Origin: Candidatus Woesearchaeota archaeon | Lineage (GTDB): Archaea; Nanobdellota; Nanobdellia; Woesearchaeales; ARS49 | Assembly: GCA_019323015.1 (NCBI GenBank) | Contig: JAHWHY010000007.1 | Coordinates: 9,038-73,037, forward strand | Direction: 5' to 3' | Length of the DNA stretch: 64,000 nt | Shown here: positions 7,697-14,973 of the stretch, in pieces | Numbering within the stretch: position 1 is the first letter of the stretch | How the letters are laid out: every line of letters starts with the position of its first letter | The notes under the pieces: generated by a model | Told to the model about the DNA's origin: nothing | The model's input: the letters and a program-made list of their open reading frames with translations, nothing else | Databases searched by the model: none | Program-made: the position numbers and the translations under genes

Positions 7697-7840
7697 TTGA
7701 GAAAAGGTGTAAAACCAAAAACGCTCGATAACAAAGAACAACCGAGCGAATGTTCTTTCTTTGTATCTGGTTTCTTGCTTGCAGCGCTTGCGCTGTTCAT
7801 ATACCTCTTACTATGGGCTGCATTCGGCATGACCAATTAG
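7697..7840 (+). CDS. Island mini-protein 4 (47 aa, one TM segment)
   Basis: TTG start after AAAAAGGAGGTGG at 6 nt. Polar Lys-rich N-terminus (LRKGVKPKTLDNKEQ), a Cys at residue 19, then a 20-residue hydrophobic helix (FLLAALALFIYLLLW). First gene after the internal hairpin. No family recognised. Confidence 0.62.
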   Translation: MRKGVKPKTLDNKEQPSECSFFVSGFLLAALALFIYLLLWAAFGMTN

Positions 7841-7853
7841 AAAGGAGGCGGAG

Positions 7854-8147
7854 GTGGAACAAGAACTTGAAAAAAGAGCAGGATGCTGGTCCAGAATCTG
7901 GCTCGCAATCTCAACAGGGGGCTGGTTAATCCTGCTTTTTCTGCGAATGGGGTGGCTTTTCGATTTCAACAAGCACAGCAAAAAACCCAAAAACCACAAA
8001 AACACAAGGAAAAGAAAGGGGGCAAACATGGAGGGCTTTACAGAAGCCCATAAAGAGGCTAAGAAAGCATTCTTCTGGATGCTGATTCTCGTACTGGCAA
8101 TACTCGGAATCACCAGCAGCATCGTGCTCATCTGGGCATTAACGTAG
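7854..8147 (+). CDS. Island mini-protein 5 (97 aa, two TM segments, internal start likely)
   Basis: GTG start after GAAAGGAGGCGG. Two hydrophobic helices (about 16-34 and 73-95) are separated by a Lys-rich linker (HSKKPKNHKNTRKRK). An in-frame ATG at 8028 has its own AAGGGGG site 7 nt upstream and would give a 39-residue single-TM protein like the neighbours. Both the long form and the short internal product may be made. Confidence 0.62.
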   Translation: MEQELEKRAGCWSRIWLAISTGGWLILLFLRMGWLFDFNKHSKKPKNHKNTRKRKGANMEGFTEAHKEAKKAFFWMLILVLAILGITSSIVLIWALT

Positions 8148-8160
8148 AAAGGAGGGGCAA

Positions 8161-8292
8161 TTGGAGCCAGACAAAATCCCAAAATATGACCAGGAGTTCT
8201 TGAGAACATCAAAGGCAGTGATTTGCATAGGCACTTTAGTTGTGGTGATCTGTGCAATCACACACATCATCCACACTCTAACCTACGCTTAG
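8161..8292 (+). CDS. Island mini-protein 6 (43 aa, one TM segment)
   Basis: TTG start after GAAAGGAGGGGCAA. Polar N-terminus (LEPDKIPKYDQEFLR) followed by a hydrophobic helix (AVICIGTLVVVICAITHII). Gap to the previous stop is 13 nt. No recognised family. Confidence 0.6.
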   Translation: MEPDKIPKYDQEFLRTSKAVICIGTLVVVICAITHIIHTLTYA

Positions 8293-8311
8293 ACTGAAGG
8301 AGGTGATGCAC

Positions 8312-8461
8312 TTGGAAGCGGTACTTGCAGGGGCAATGCTTGGACTGGCAGTCACAGGATTGATATATTTCACAGGCATGGCAATCATCCTGTGGCTGCC
8401 AGAGAAAGGAGGCGACGGTTGCAAAAGAAGGATGGTGAATCAAAACAATATAAAAGAATAA
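8312..8461 (+). CDS. Island mini-protein 7 (49 aa, one TM segment)
   Basis: TTG start 6 nt after AAGGAGGTGA; in-frame GTG 8303 and ATG 8306 lie inside or against the ribosome-binding site and are less likely. Residues 3-32 are hydrophobic (LAGAMLGLAVTGLIYF), then a basic tail. Its 3' end overlaps gene 8 by 43 nt in another frame, and the GGAGG of gene 8 is inside it. Confidence 0.58.
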   Translation: MEAVLAGAMLGLAVTGLIYFTGMAIILWLPEKGGDGCKRRMVNQNNIKE

Positions 8462-8574
8462 AAGAAATGTTCGGGCTAACACTACTTCCACTCCTGCTTG
8501 TTCTGATAATAGCGCTCGTGCTTCTATTGGTTATGCATTCCTATTTTGAAAAGGAAGACGAGGAAGAAGACTGA
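8419..8574 (+). CDS. Island mini-protein 8 (51 aa, one TM segment)
   Basis: TTG start after GAAAGGAGGCGACG. Basic N-terminus (LQKKDGESKQYKRIKE), one hydrophobic helix (LTLLPLLLVLIIALVLLLV) and an acidic C-terminus (FEKEDEEED). The charge asymmetry predicts N-in topology. It overlaps gene 7. Confidence 0.62.
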   Translation: MQKKDGESKQYKRIKEMFGLTLLPLLLVLIIALVLLLVMHSYFEKEDEEED

Positions 8575-8587
8575 AAGGAGGTGTGAC

Positions 8588-8785
8588 TTGGTTTACCAAG
8601 TCTTGTGCGCGCTCTTGCTGTGCGTAATCATCACCTGGGTGCTCTGCTTCTACGGAAGCAAGAAGCGCGCTGAAGAGACCAGGGAGCTCATGGAAAAAAA
8701 CCGCGTTCTTGCGGCAATCAACGACGGCATGATACTAGGCATGTGCGTCGTCGGCATCATGTTCTGGGTGGTGTTCCTAGTGTAG
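8588..8785 (+). CDS. Island mini-protein 9 (65 aa, two TM segments)
   Basis: TTG start after GAAAGGAGGTGTGAC. A helical hairpin: hydrophobic residues 3-22 (YQVLCALLLCVIITWVLCF), a charged turn (KKRAEETRELMEKN), then hydrophobic residues 45-65 ending at the stop. Gap to gene 8 is 13 nt. Confidence 0.62.
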   Translation: MVYQVLCALLLCVIITWVLCFYGSKKRAEETRELMEKNRVLAAINDGMILGMCVVGIMFWVVFLV

Positions 8786-8855
8786 ATAAGCTGCTGTGTG
8801 GGGCGTGATGTTTTTCAAACAGAATCGCTTTGCATAGCAAAGAAAGGAGGAACAC

Positions 8856-8978
8856 TTGGAAGATAACAAAAGCCCGCCAAAACCCAAAACACCTGCGAGA
8901 CAGATGCTGGAGGGACTGCTGTTTTCACTTGTCGTGTCGACTGCAGTGATGCTACTACTATTGTTGGCAGGAGGGTAG
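8856..8978 (+). CDS. Island mini-protein 10 (40 aa, one TM segment)
   Basis: TTG start after GAAAGGAGGAACAC. Pro/Lys-rich N-terminus (LEDNKSPPKPKTPARQ) and a C-terminal hydrophobic helix (LLFSLVVSTAVMLLLLL) reaching the stop, a tail-anchored arrangement. The 70 nt before it hold a small CTTTGC(ATA)GCAAAG hairpin and no clear gene. Confidence 0.6.
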   Translation: MEDNKSPPKPKTPARQMLEGLLFSLVVSTAVMLLLLLAGG

Positions 8979-9013
8979 TTTGGCGGAAGTGAGACAGAGA
9001 GGAAAGGAGTAAC

Positions 9014-9184
9014 ATGAGGAAAGCGAACGGTAAGGGCCCAAAGGAGATGGAGGAAAGCAGGGAAGAACTGGGCGGCCCTGTGGACGACCGAAGAAAGCAA
9101 CGGTGGGTCAATGGAGGGCGCAGGCAAAAAACGCGTGCTCGCAAGACCGGCAGCGGAAGGTGGCGTTTCGGTAAAGTCCACTAA
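9014..9184 (+). CDS. Island mini-protein 11 (56 aa, basic, soluble)
   Basis: ATG start after GGAAAGGAGTAAC. It has no hydrophobic segment; it is Arg/Lys/Gly-rich (DDRRKQRWVNGGRRQKTRA) and probably binds nucleic acid. It is the last gene of the operon, 7 nt before the terminator stem. Its charge recalls the two tiny basic ORFs at 13312 and 14330. Confidence 0.6.
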   Translation: MRKANGKGPKEMEESREELGGPVDDRRKQRWVNGGRRQKTRARKTGSGRWRFGKVH

Positions 9185-9190
9185 CCGTTT

Positions 9191-9231
9191 AAGGAGGAGA
9201 CAAAAACCCCTGGGGTCTCCTCCTTTTTTTT
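9191..9231 (+). terminator. Intrinsic terminator of the mini-protein operon
   Basis: AAGGAGGAGAC (9191-9201) pairs perfectly with GTCTCCTCCTT (9215-9225) around a 13-nt loop, running into an 8-T tract. The stem contains the same GGAGG used as ribosome-binding site in the operon. Confidence 0.85.
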
Positions 9232-9241
9232 GTTAATTGTT

Positions 9242-9253
9242 TTCTATATAGAA
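9242..9253. repeat. TTCTATATAGAA palindrome, copy 1
   Basis: A perfect 12-nt palindrome 10 nt after the T-tract of the operon terminator. The same palindrome (13 shared nt) follows the terminator at 15 kb (15079-15090). It could serve as a TATA element for the ATPase unit here, but copy 2 has no gene in the same orientation. Confidence 0.45.
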
Positions 9254-9332
9254 GAATAAAAAGATTTAAATAAATCTTTCAATTACCCATAAAAGTGGAA
9301 AGCGGGGGAAGACCCAGGGAAACGTGTGGAAA

Positions 9333-9758
9333 ATGGCAAAAACAAAATCTAAATTCTCAATAGACCAGATAAAAATACCTTCATTAAGCAGAAAGAAGGA
9401 AGTATCAGAACTATTGAATGACCTTCAACAAAACAAAGTAAGCCTGACAAAAGAATCTGTAAGTGACATACAAGAACAAATACTTCTAAGAGAACAGCTG
9501 CACATACAAATACTAGATGAGCTGGACAAGATAAAACTACAGCTAAGCAACGTGCTGCTGTCCAGCTCAGACATAGAGGAGCAAGAGAAAGCAAGAATAC
9601 GACAGAAACAAGTCGATATAGAGCAGTTCAAGATAAGAGAAAAAATAGACAAGTGGAAAGACATCGCAATACTAAAGAAAGAGCTGAGAGACAGATTAAA
9701 AGAATTCAAGGAAACAGAAAGCAAGACACAGCTCATGTCAGAACTACTAGAGGAGTAA
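9333..9758 (+). CDS. Coiled-coil protein upstream of HerA-like ATPase
   Basis: 141 residues, nearly all heptad-like and charged after a short basic start (MAKTKSKFSIDQIK). No hydrophobic segment and no known domain. The ATG at 9333 is preferred over an in-frame GTG at 9324. The upstream region contains ATTTAAATAAAT (about 9260). It is 1 nt from the ATPase start and is probably a dedicated partner. Codon use is host-like, unlike the mini-protein operon. Confidence 0.72.
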   Translation: MAKTKSKFSIDQIKIPSLSRKKEVSELLNDLQQNKVSLTKESVSDIQEQILLREQLHIQILDELDKIKLQLSNVLLSSSDIEEQEKARIRQKQVDIEQFKIREKIDKWKDIAILKKELRDRLKEFKETESKTQLMSELLEE

Positions 9759-9759
9759 A

Positions 9760-11514
9760 ATGCTCAGAGCACTAACAGTAGAAGAGATATGCAAGAAACT
9801 AAAGCCTGTGATGGGCAAGAAAATAGATGCAATCTATCTAAGATACAAATTATCAGACGACAGAGAGACAAGACAGGAGATAGAGAAAGCACTGCACGCC
9901 TTGTTTGAGAAAAAACTAAATACCTCTCTGCTGGACGAGAAAGTACTTCTACTGCCTCCAGAAAACCTGGACGGGCCATATGAACTAGGAACAATCAAAT
10001 ACGCTGACAAAGAGTTCAAGCCATTCTGCCTAAGAGAACAAGACTTTATCAGGCACGTGTGTGTCTCAGGAATGAGCGGCTCTGGAAAAACAAACCTTGC
10101 CTTTGTCATATTAGAGGATTTCATCAAGAAAAAAAAACCAGTAATAGTTTTTGACTGGAAAAAAAGCTTCAGGCCATTACTAAAACTAGACAAAAGAATG
10201 CTGTGCTTTACAGTAGGAAATGCAAATGTAAGCAACTTATTCAGGATAAACATCAACCAGCCGCCAGAAGGAGTAGACCCAAAAGAATGGGTGGGCCTGC
10301 TGTGTGACCTGATTACTGAAAGCTTTTTTGCAAGCTACGGAGTGCACAAGATACTGTCAGAAACCGTAGACAAAGCATTCAGGGACTTTGGCGTCTATAA
10401 TGGCAGCAAAAACTACCCAACCTGGTACCAGATAAAAGACAGGCTGGAAGAGATGGAAGCTGACATGAAAGGCAAAAGAGGCAGGGACTCTGAATGGATA
10501 ACATCAGCACTGAGGATTGCACACGCCCTAACATTCGGACACTTTGGGGAGGCAATAAACTCCAAAAACAAACACTCACTAAAAGTAGAGGATTTACTTA
10601 ACAAAAGAATCGTGTTTGAGCTGAATTCACTAAGCACTGCAGAGAAAAAATTCTTCTGTGAATACATACTGACCTATATCTACAAATACAAAAAAGCAAG
10701 TGACGAGCCAAGAACAGAGGATTTCAAGAGCGCAATACTAGTAGATGAAGCACACAACATATTCCTAAAAGACAGAGCAAAATTCATGAAAGAAAGCGTC
10801 ACAGAGATGATCTACAGAGAGATAAGAGAGTATGGAATAAGCTTGATATGCCTGGATCAACACATCTCTAAATTAAGCGACGTAGTGGCTGGAAACAGTG
10901 CCTGCAACATAGCATTCCAGCAAATGCTGCCACAAGACGTGGACTGCATATCAGGACTAATGCAGATAAGAGACAACAGAAACTACTTCACAATGCTTCC
11001 AGTAGGCACAGCAATAGTAAAACTAGCAGAAAGACACTTTGCACCATTTGAAATGGCAGTACCAATGTCAAAAATAAAGAAACAACAAGTCAGTGACAAA
11101 GAAATCGCCCAAAAAATGAAAAATATTATAAAGGAAGATAAATCCTTAAAAGTATTCAAGGAAAGATGCAACATAAATAACCTTAAAAAACAATTATCTA
11201 AGGTTGATACAATATGCAAGATGTCTGGGGTGAAGACAACAGGTGATTCTTCTGACCCAGCTCTACAACCAATATCACGTTCCTATAAGTTAGCAAAAAC
11301 ACAACACAAATTTCTAAAATTTGTGAAATCACACCCGGGAATGGGTGTCGCAAAGGTCTACGAGTCCTTGCACCTCTCAGCCCGAAAAGGGAATGAGCAC
11401 AAGCAGGAACTTGAAGGCCTCGGCTTTGTGAAAGTGGTTGAGACCAAAGACAGGAAAGGATGGAAGAAGACTATCCACCTTACTGACCTTGGCACAAAGG
11501 CCATCAAAGCCTGA
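9760..11514 (+). CDS. HerA/FtsK-superfamily ATPase with winged-helix C-terminus
   Basis: 584 residues. The Walker A motif GMSGSGKT is at about residues 104-111 after a short N-terminal domain; Walker B AILVDEAHN is near residues 325-333; a following FQQMLPQD segment suits the sensor/arginine-finger region. The last ~75 residues are a predicted winged helix (GVAKVYESLHLSARKGNEHK...TDLGTKAIK). Relatives act as DNA translocases, conjugative or packaging motors. A GAGGAG site precedes the ATG. From about 11,330 the codons change to GC-rich ones, while the ATPase body is A-rich and host-like, suggesting a composite gene. Confidence 0.85.
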   Translation: MLRALTVEEICKKLKPVMGKKIDAIYLRYKLSDDRETRQEIEKALHALFEKKLNTSLLDEKVLLLPPENLDGPYELGTIKYADKEFKPFCLREQDFIRHVCVSGMSGSGKTNLAFVILEDFIKKKKPVIVFDWKKSFRPLLKLDKRMLCFTVGNANVSNLFRININQPPEGVDPKEWVGLLCDLITESFFASYGVHKILSETVDKAFRDFGVYNGSKNYPTWYQIKDRLEEMEADMKGKRGRDSEWITSALRIAHALTFGHFGEAINSKNKHSLKVEDLLNKRIVFELNSLSTAEKKFFCEYILTYIYKYKKASDEPRTEDFKSAILVDEAHNIFLKDRAKFMKESVTEMIYREIREYGISLICLDQHISKLSDVVAGNSACNIAFQQMLPQDVDCISGLMQIRDNRNYFTMLPVGTAIVKLAERHFAPFEMAVPMSKIKKQQVSDKEIAQKMKNIIKEDKSLKVFKERCNINNLKKQLSKVDTICKMSGVKTTGDSSDPALQPISRSYKLAKTQHKFLKFVKSHPGMGVAKVYESLHLSARKGNEHKQELEGLGFVKVVETKDRKGWKKTIHLTDLGTKAIKA

Positions 11515-11538
11515 AAACGCGAGGCATTTCTCGACGAG

Positions 11539-11575
11539 AAATGGGGGGAATGCGGAAAACCTACATACTTAATAT
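11539..11575 (+). promoter_or_regulatory. Island promoter 2: 23-nt shared element plus TATA box
   Basis: 11539-11561 is identical to 6849-6871, followed at the same distance by ACTTAATATA (about 11567-11575). It begins 24 nt after the ATPase stop. The predicted start is near 11,598, giving a transcript that reaches the terminator at 15.05 kb. Confidence 0.6.
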
Positions 11576-11647
11576 AGTGTGTAGTGTATCGTGTTTTCGA
11601 GTTCTTTAAAAATACCCGACGGAAAAAGTCGGAAATCCTAGGGAAAC

Positions 11648-11932
11648 ACCAGGCGGCCCTGAAAAAGTTGCTGTGCGCGCAGTGGTTGCAGCCGGAGTCA
11701 ACTGGAGCCCACACCACATGCGAACCTGTGGTCTAAAGGCAAAGATAGTTGATTCTTGAACCGGTTCGTGCAGAGGGGCTTGCGCCACCACAAGAGCCGC
11801 ACACAAGATGCAGAGAGACGGCAAGCAAGGATGGGACTTAAAAACCGACTGCTCGGTCGGCTCACCCAAGCCGGTGCTTCTCTGCTAAGGCCTCGCCCTT
11901 CCTGAGGCAATAAAGAGTAAGGGCCGCCTGGT
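11648..11932 (+). ncRNA. 5' domain closed by a long-range 12-bp stem
   Basis: ACCAGGCGGCCC (11648-11659) pairs perfectly with GGGCCGCCTGGT (11921-11932), enclosing 261 nt. Inside are hairpins ACCACA/TGTGGT (11713-11718/11727-11732), CCGAC/GTCGG (11845-11849/11856-11860) and GCCTC/GAGGC (11890-11894/11904-11908). A closed multibranch domain of this kind is typical of folded RNA rather than of coding DNA. Confidence 0.6.
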
Positions 11933-13311
11933 TTTCTTTAAATCTTTCCTACGCAGGGTGCGTAGTCAACACCGCTCGCAGGTCGTACTTGGAGTGCGAC
12001 CTGCACTAGGAATCAAAGGTGCGGCCTGTTGGATGCCCATCTCCTGCACACTCTTTTTAGAATGAGGAGATCCTGGGCTCCACAGGCTGCGCCTTCTTTT
12101 GGGTTCCTCCCTGCGTGAGTGACGCCGCGCAGGTACTCCTTTCCCTAGGACCGGGTCCTTGTTGGATCCGGTCCAAACCAACAAAAGGCACGGGGTATGA
12201 GCACGCCAATCTTCCTGGTCAGGTTACGGCTGGGTCGGAACCATGACCAAGTAAAGGTGCTTACCCCAATGCCTTATCTCTCGTGGACCAGGCGACTCTA
12301 GGGTGGCCCAGGGATTCCAAGGAAAACTCCAATCCCTGGGCCTAATTGCACACAAAGAGCCAGGTACTCTTTCACTGGGCGAGCCTTGAGTTTCCCGCGA
12401 GGCTCGCCCCATACAAATCATGGTCGGCCTAGGCACATTATCTAGTATCTTCCAACTCCTCGTCGGAGTTTTCTTCTTAGCCATGCTCTGTACACTAGGC
12501 CGGCCACCTACATACAAAACCTTCGGGTTCTCTCCTAGCCAAGTGCTTGGGGAAAAGTCACTTGGCCAAAGCCGGGCAGCAATGTGGCAAGCAGGAAATG
12601 TTCCTGGCTGCCCGGCTTGTTTTGAAAAATAATCTCCTTAAAACCGGCGCGGCTGCCACCTGCACGGAGCTCTTGGCAGTCGCGCCACGACGTGGCAACC
12701 TGCAGCCCTAGGCTTCAGGTCCGGGCAAGGTTATGCGCAAGCACAGCCTTGCCTTTGAATATTGACCCGCCCCTGCTCTCCGTGCGACAGGCCTTCCATT
12801 CAAACCCTCATTGCAGAGGGCGGGTCCTTAAGCAACCACAGGTCTTCTGACCTGCTCACATACGGGCCGGCACCTCCAAAAATGGAGAACTCTCTTTGAC
12901 AAAACGCCGGCCCAGAAAACAACCAGCTTTCACATGTAGCTGGTTCAGTCTGGGCTTGGAGTCCTGGACTAGAGAGAACGAATTGATGGGGGGAATTCGT
13001 TCTCTCAAAAAAAACAATCAGGCAGGTGCCTGATAACATAAGCCCTAACCTCCTCATTCACGCCTTGGGTCATCATGCACCCACATGGTGACCCTGTTTT
13101 GGGAATCCGCGGGCCGGGCAATACCCCGCTCTTCCTGGGTTGACCGAAACTCCTTATGTACGCTACAACATCCGGCCCGCAAAAAATAAAGGCAGGTCCA
13201 GAACTCCAGAGCAAAAAAAAAGCTAGATACCCTACGATAATCTGGTTCCTGCCTATGGATATCAAGGCAAGGTGCCTTTTTGTTTCCTTGGTCCTTTGAA
13301 AGGGAAGACAA

Positions 13312-13410
13312 ATGAACGGGACACAGGCCAGAGCACCGAACAGGAAGATGAAAAAGATGTCCCAAAAGACGAAGAAGGACACCAAGGAAGAAGCAGTGTT
13401 GTTGCTCTAG
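13312..13410 (+). CDS. Tiny basic ORF in the hairpin array (32 aa)
   Basis: ATG preceded by GAAAGGGAAGACAA, a plausible ribosome-binding site. The product is Lys-rich (MNGTQARAPNRKMKKMSQKT...) with no hydrophobic segment. It lies in the one part of the array where strong hairpins are sparse (about 13,260-13,450). It may be a small RNA- or DNA-binding peptide, or chance. Confidence 0.4.
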   Translation: MNGTQARAPNRKMKKMSQKTKKDTKEEAVLLL

Positions 13411-13986
13411 AAGAAGATGGGCAAGCAACACGACCCGGGAGGGGGGACTGCTGAAGACGAGTCTGACGCACTCCTCCCTCCCTTATTTATCCACAACCAG
13501 CCGCGGTGTCCTGGCGCGGAGTACTTATTTAATATGTCTGATCGGACACAGGCAAAAAAAACAAGGAAACACCCAGGAATTGCGCTGGATAATGCCCCTC
13601 GGGCGCCGGCTGGACCTTTCCCTCAAAAACCCTCATGCCTTTCCAATTTTTCCATTCTCCACCAGCCGGCATATTTTACAAAACAAAGACAACAGGTCTT
13701 TCAAGGTTTGCCTGCACTACACCCATCTGACCTTCCACCTTTCATTTCAAGGGTTTGTGCAGGTCTTGCCCAAAACCTTCCAAAATCCGGCATTCCCTCT
13801 CGCCGGATTTTTGGGAGTCCCCGTGCGACAGCCGACTCAAGTCTGGAACCTTGGGTCGGCGTTTGAGCGCCAGGGAGCATTGTTATGCAATGCCTCCCAC
13901 ACGCAGGCCAGGGTCTTCTTCGCCAGAGCCATCGGCAGAGGTTGGACAGGTTGGTCGCCACCACACCAAGGCCCTGGCTTGCAAAA

Positions 13987-14014
13987 GACATAGTAGGACG
14001 CTATGTCCTATTAT
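13987..14014 (+). other. Mutually exclusive hairpins beside an orphan GGAGG
   Basis: GACATAG (13987-13993) can pair with CTATGTC (14001-14007), or ATAGTAGGAC (13990-13999) can pair with GTCCTATTAT (14005-14014, one wobble). The two folds share bases and cannot coexist. AAAGGAGG follows at 14020-14027 with no ATG, GTG or TTG at usable spacing. Confidence 0.35.
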
Positions 14015-14171
14015 CGTATGAAAGGAGGACACGTAGAGGAAAGCCAGAAGGGCAACTGGCTTGAGCAAAGCAGACGAGCTATGCTTTGCCTAAAAGAAAA
14101 TGCCCGGAAGGATGGTGGTTATCTCCCACTATGTGCTTATGCACAGGTGGGTCTCATCGGGGTGATGACGG

Positions 14172-14229
14172 GCCGGGCTTTAAGCTGGCGCGATTGACCA
14201 GGGGTGGTCCAGGCCAGTAAAAGCCCGGC
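14172..14229 (+). ncRNA. Three-tier stem within the hairpin array
   Basis: Outer 10-bp stem GCCGGGCTTT/AAAGCCCGGC, middle CTGGC/GCCAG (14185-14189/14213-14217), and inner GACCA/TGGTC (14196-14200/14205-14209). Next downstream is CAGTCC-TGCG-GGACTG (14238-14253), with a UNCG-type tetraloop that favours an RNA fold in plus orientation. Confidence 0.5.
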
Positions 14230-14329
14230 ATCTTTTTCAGTCCTGCGGGACTGTCCGTGATTCCTGCGCCAAGAAATGCGATGTTGCAAGGCCAAATCGC
14301 AAAGGCGCACAGAGAGGAAAGGGGGCACT

Positions 14330-14419
14330 ATGGCCAGAAGCAGGGGTCATCCCATGTTCCCGAGAAGGGACAAGAGGGACTCCGCCGCGAAGAAGAACAA
14401 GGCCAAGAAGAGCCGCTGA
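14330..14419 (+). CDS. Tiny Arg/Lys-rich ORF in the hairpin array (29 aa)
   Basis: ATG 5 nt after GAGGAAAGGGGG, a good ribosome-binding site. The product MARSRGHPMFPRRDKRDS... is more than one third Arg/Lys and ends KKNKAKKSR. Such a peptide would be expected to bind the structured RNA around it or DNA; this is inference. No homologue is known to me. Confidence 0.45.
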   Translation: MARSRGHPMFPRRDKRDSAAKKNKAKKSR

Positions 14420-14973
14420 GAAGGACCAAGCCGCATGAACTTCAACTTCACGTGATCAGGCCGGGCCTCTTATAGGACTTGTTTCCTGCTGAGGTCCGGC
14501 CCACATTGCAGCTAAACTGGCCACCGGGTTCTGCTGCAATCCACCTTTCGGCGTGGTGGAACGGTTTAAGCAGGGATACATATTCTTGCAGATGGTTTGC
14601 AGATGCAGTTTGCCTGCGATCCGAACTTGCCTCCGAGGGCTGAGCAAGGACGTCAGAAGCTCGCCCGAGCGTCGAGAGTTTCGCAGGCCAGGCTGTGGTT
14701 GTTTTCGGGGCGCCAAAACCGTGCGTAAGTTAATCCGACTGGGAACCTCTGCGCAATAACGGGAATAGGCGCAAGCAAGGGACTGTGTAGCGACGCGCAT
14801 CAGTTGAACGCAAGGGCCTTGATGCCTGGAAACAAGATGCGGCAGAACGCCGAGACCACAGACCTGCGAGTGGTTTTAAAGATGCGCATTTGCGCGAACT
14901 GCGTTAACATCAAACAGCTGCAGTGAAGGCAAGGACTGCACCACTCCATCAAGTATAAAGCAAAGGGCGAGCC

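Noticed and set aside
8785..8855. 9-codon ORF MFFKQNRFA between mini-proteins 9 and 10
   Set aside because: Too short, and the region forms a CTTTGC/GCAAAG hairpin; ribosome-binding site ambiguous.
12420..12632. 70-codon frame with a hydrophobic start (MVGLGTLSSIFQLLVGVFF)
   Set aside because: It looks like a membrane mini-protein, but there is no GGAGG site upstream and an 11-bp stem (12422-12432/12495-12505) and a 6-bp hairpin explain the sequence.
13417..13866. 149-codon open frame in the hairpin array
   Set aside because: No ribosome-binding site, composition of the product is Pro/Ser/Arg-rich in a patternless way, and perfect hairpins run through it. Long frames are expected by chance in this GC-rich stretch.
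14003..14197. 64-codon frame around an AAAGGAGG
   Set aside because: The GGAGG lies inside the frame and has no start codon at proper spacing.
11648..14540. Integron or CRISPR array
   Set aside because: The hairpins differ from each other in sequence and spacing; there is no repeated unit with unique spacers and no integrase or cas gene.
14822..14926. 34-codon ORF starting MPGNKMRQNAE, with a CxxC-like ICANC
   Set aside because: Only a weak AGGGCC precedes it and several short stems overlap. Kept out for lack of support.
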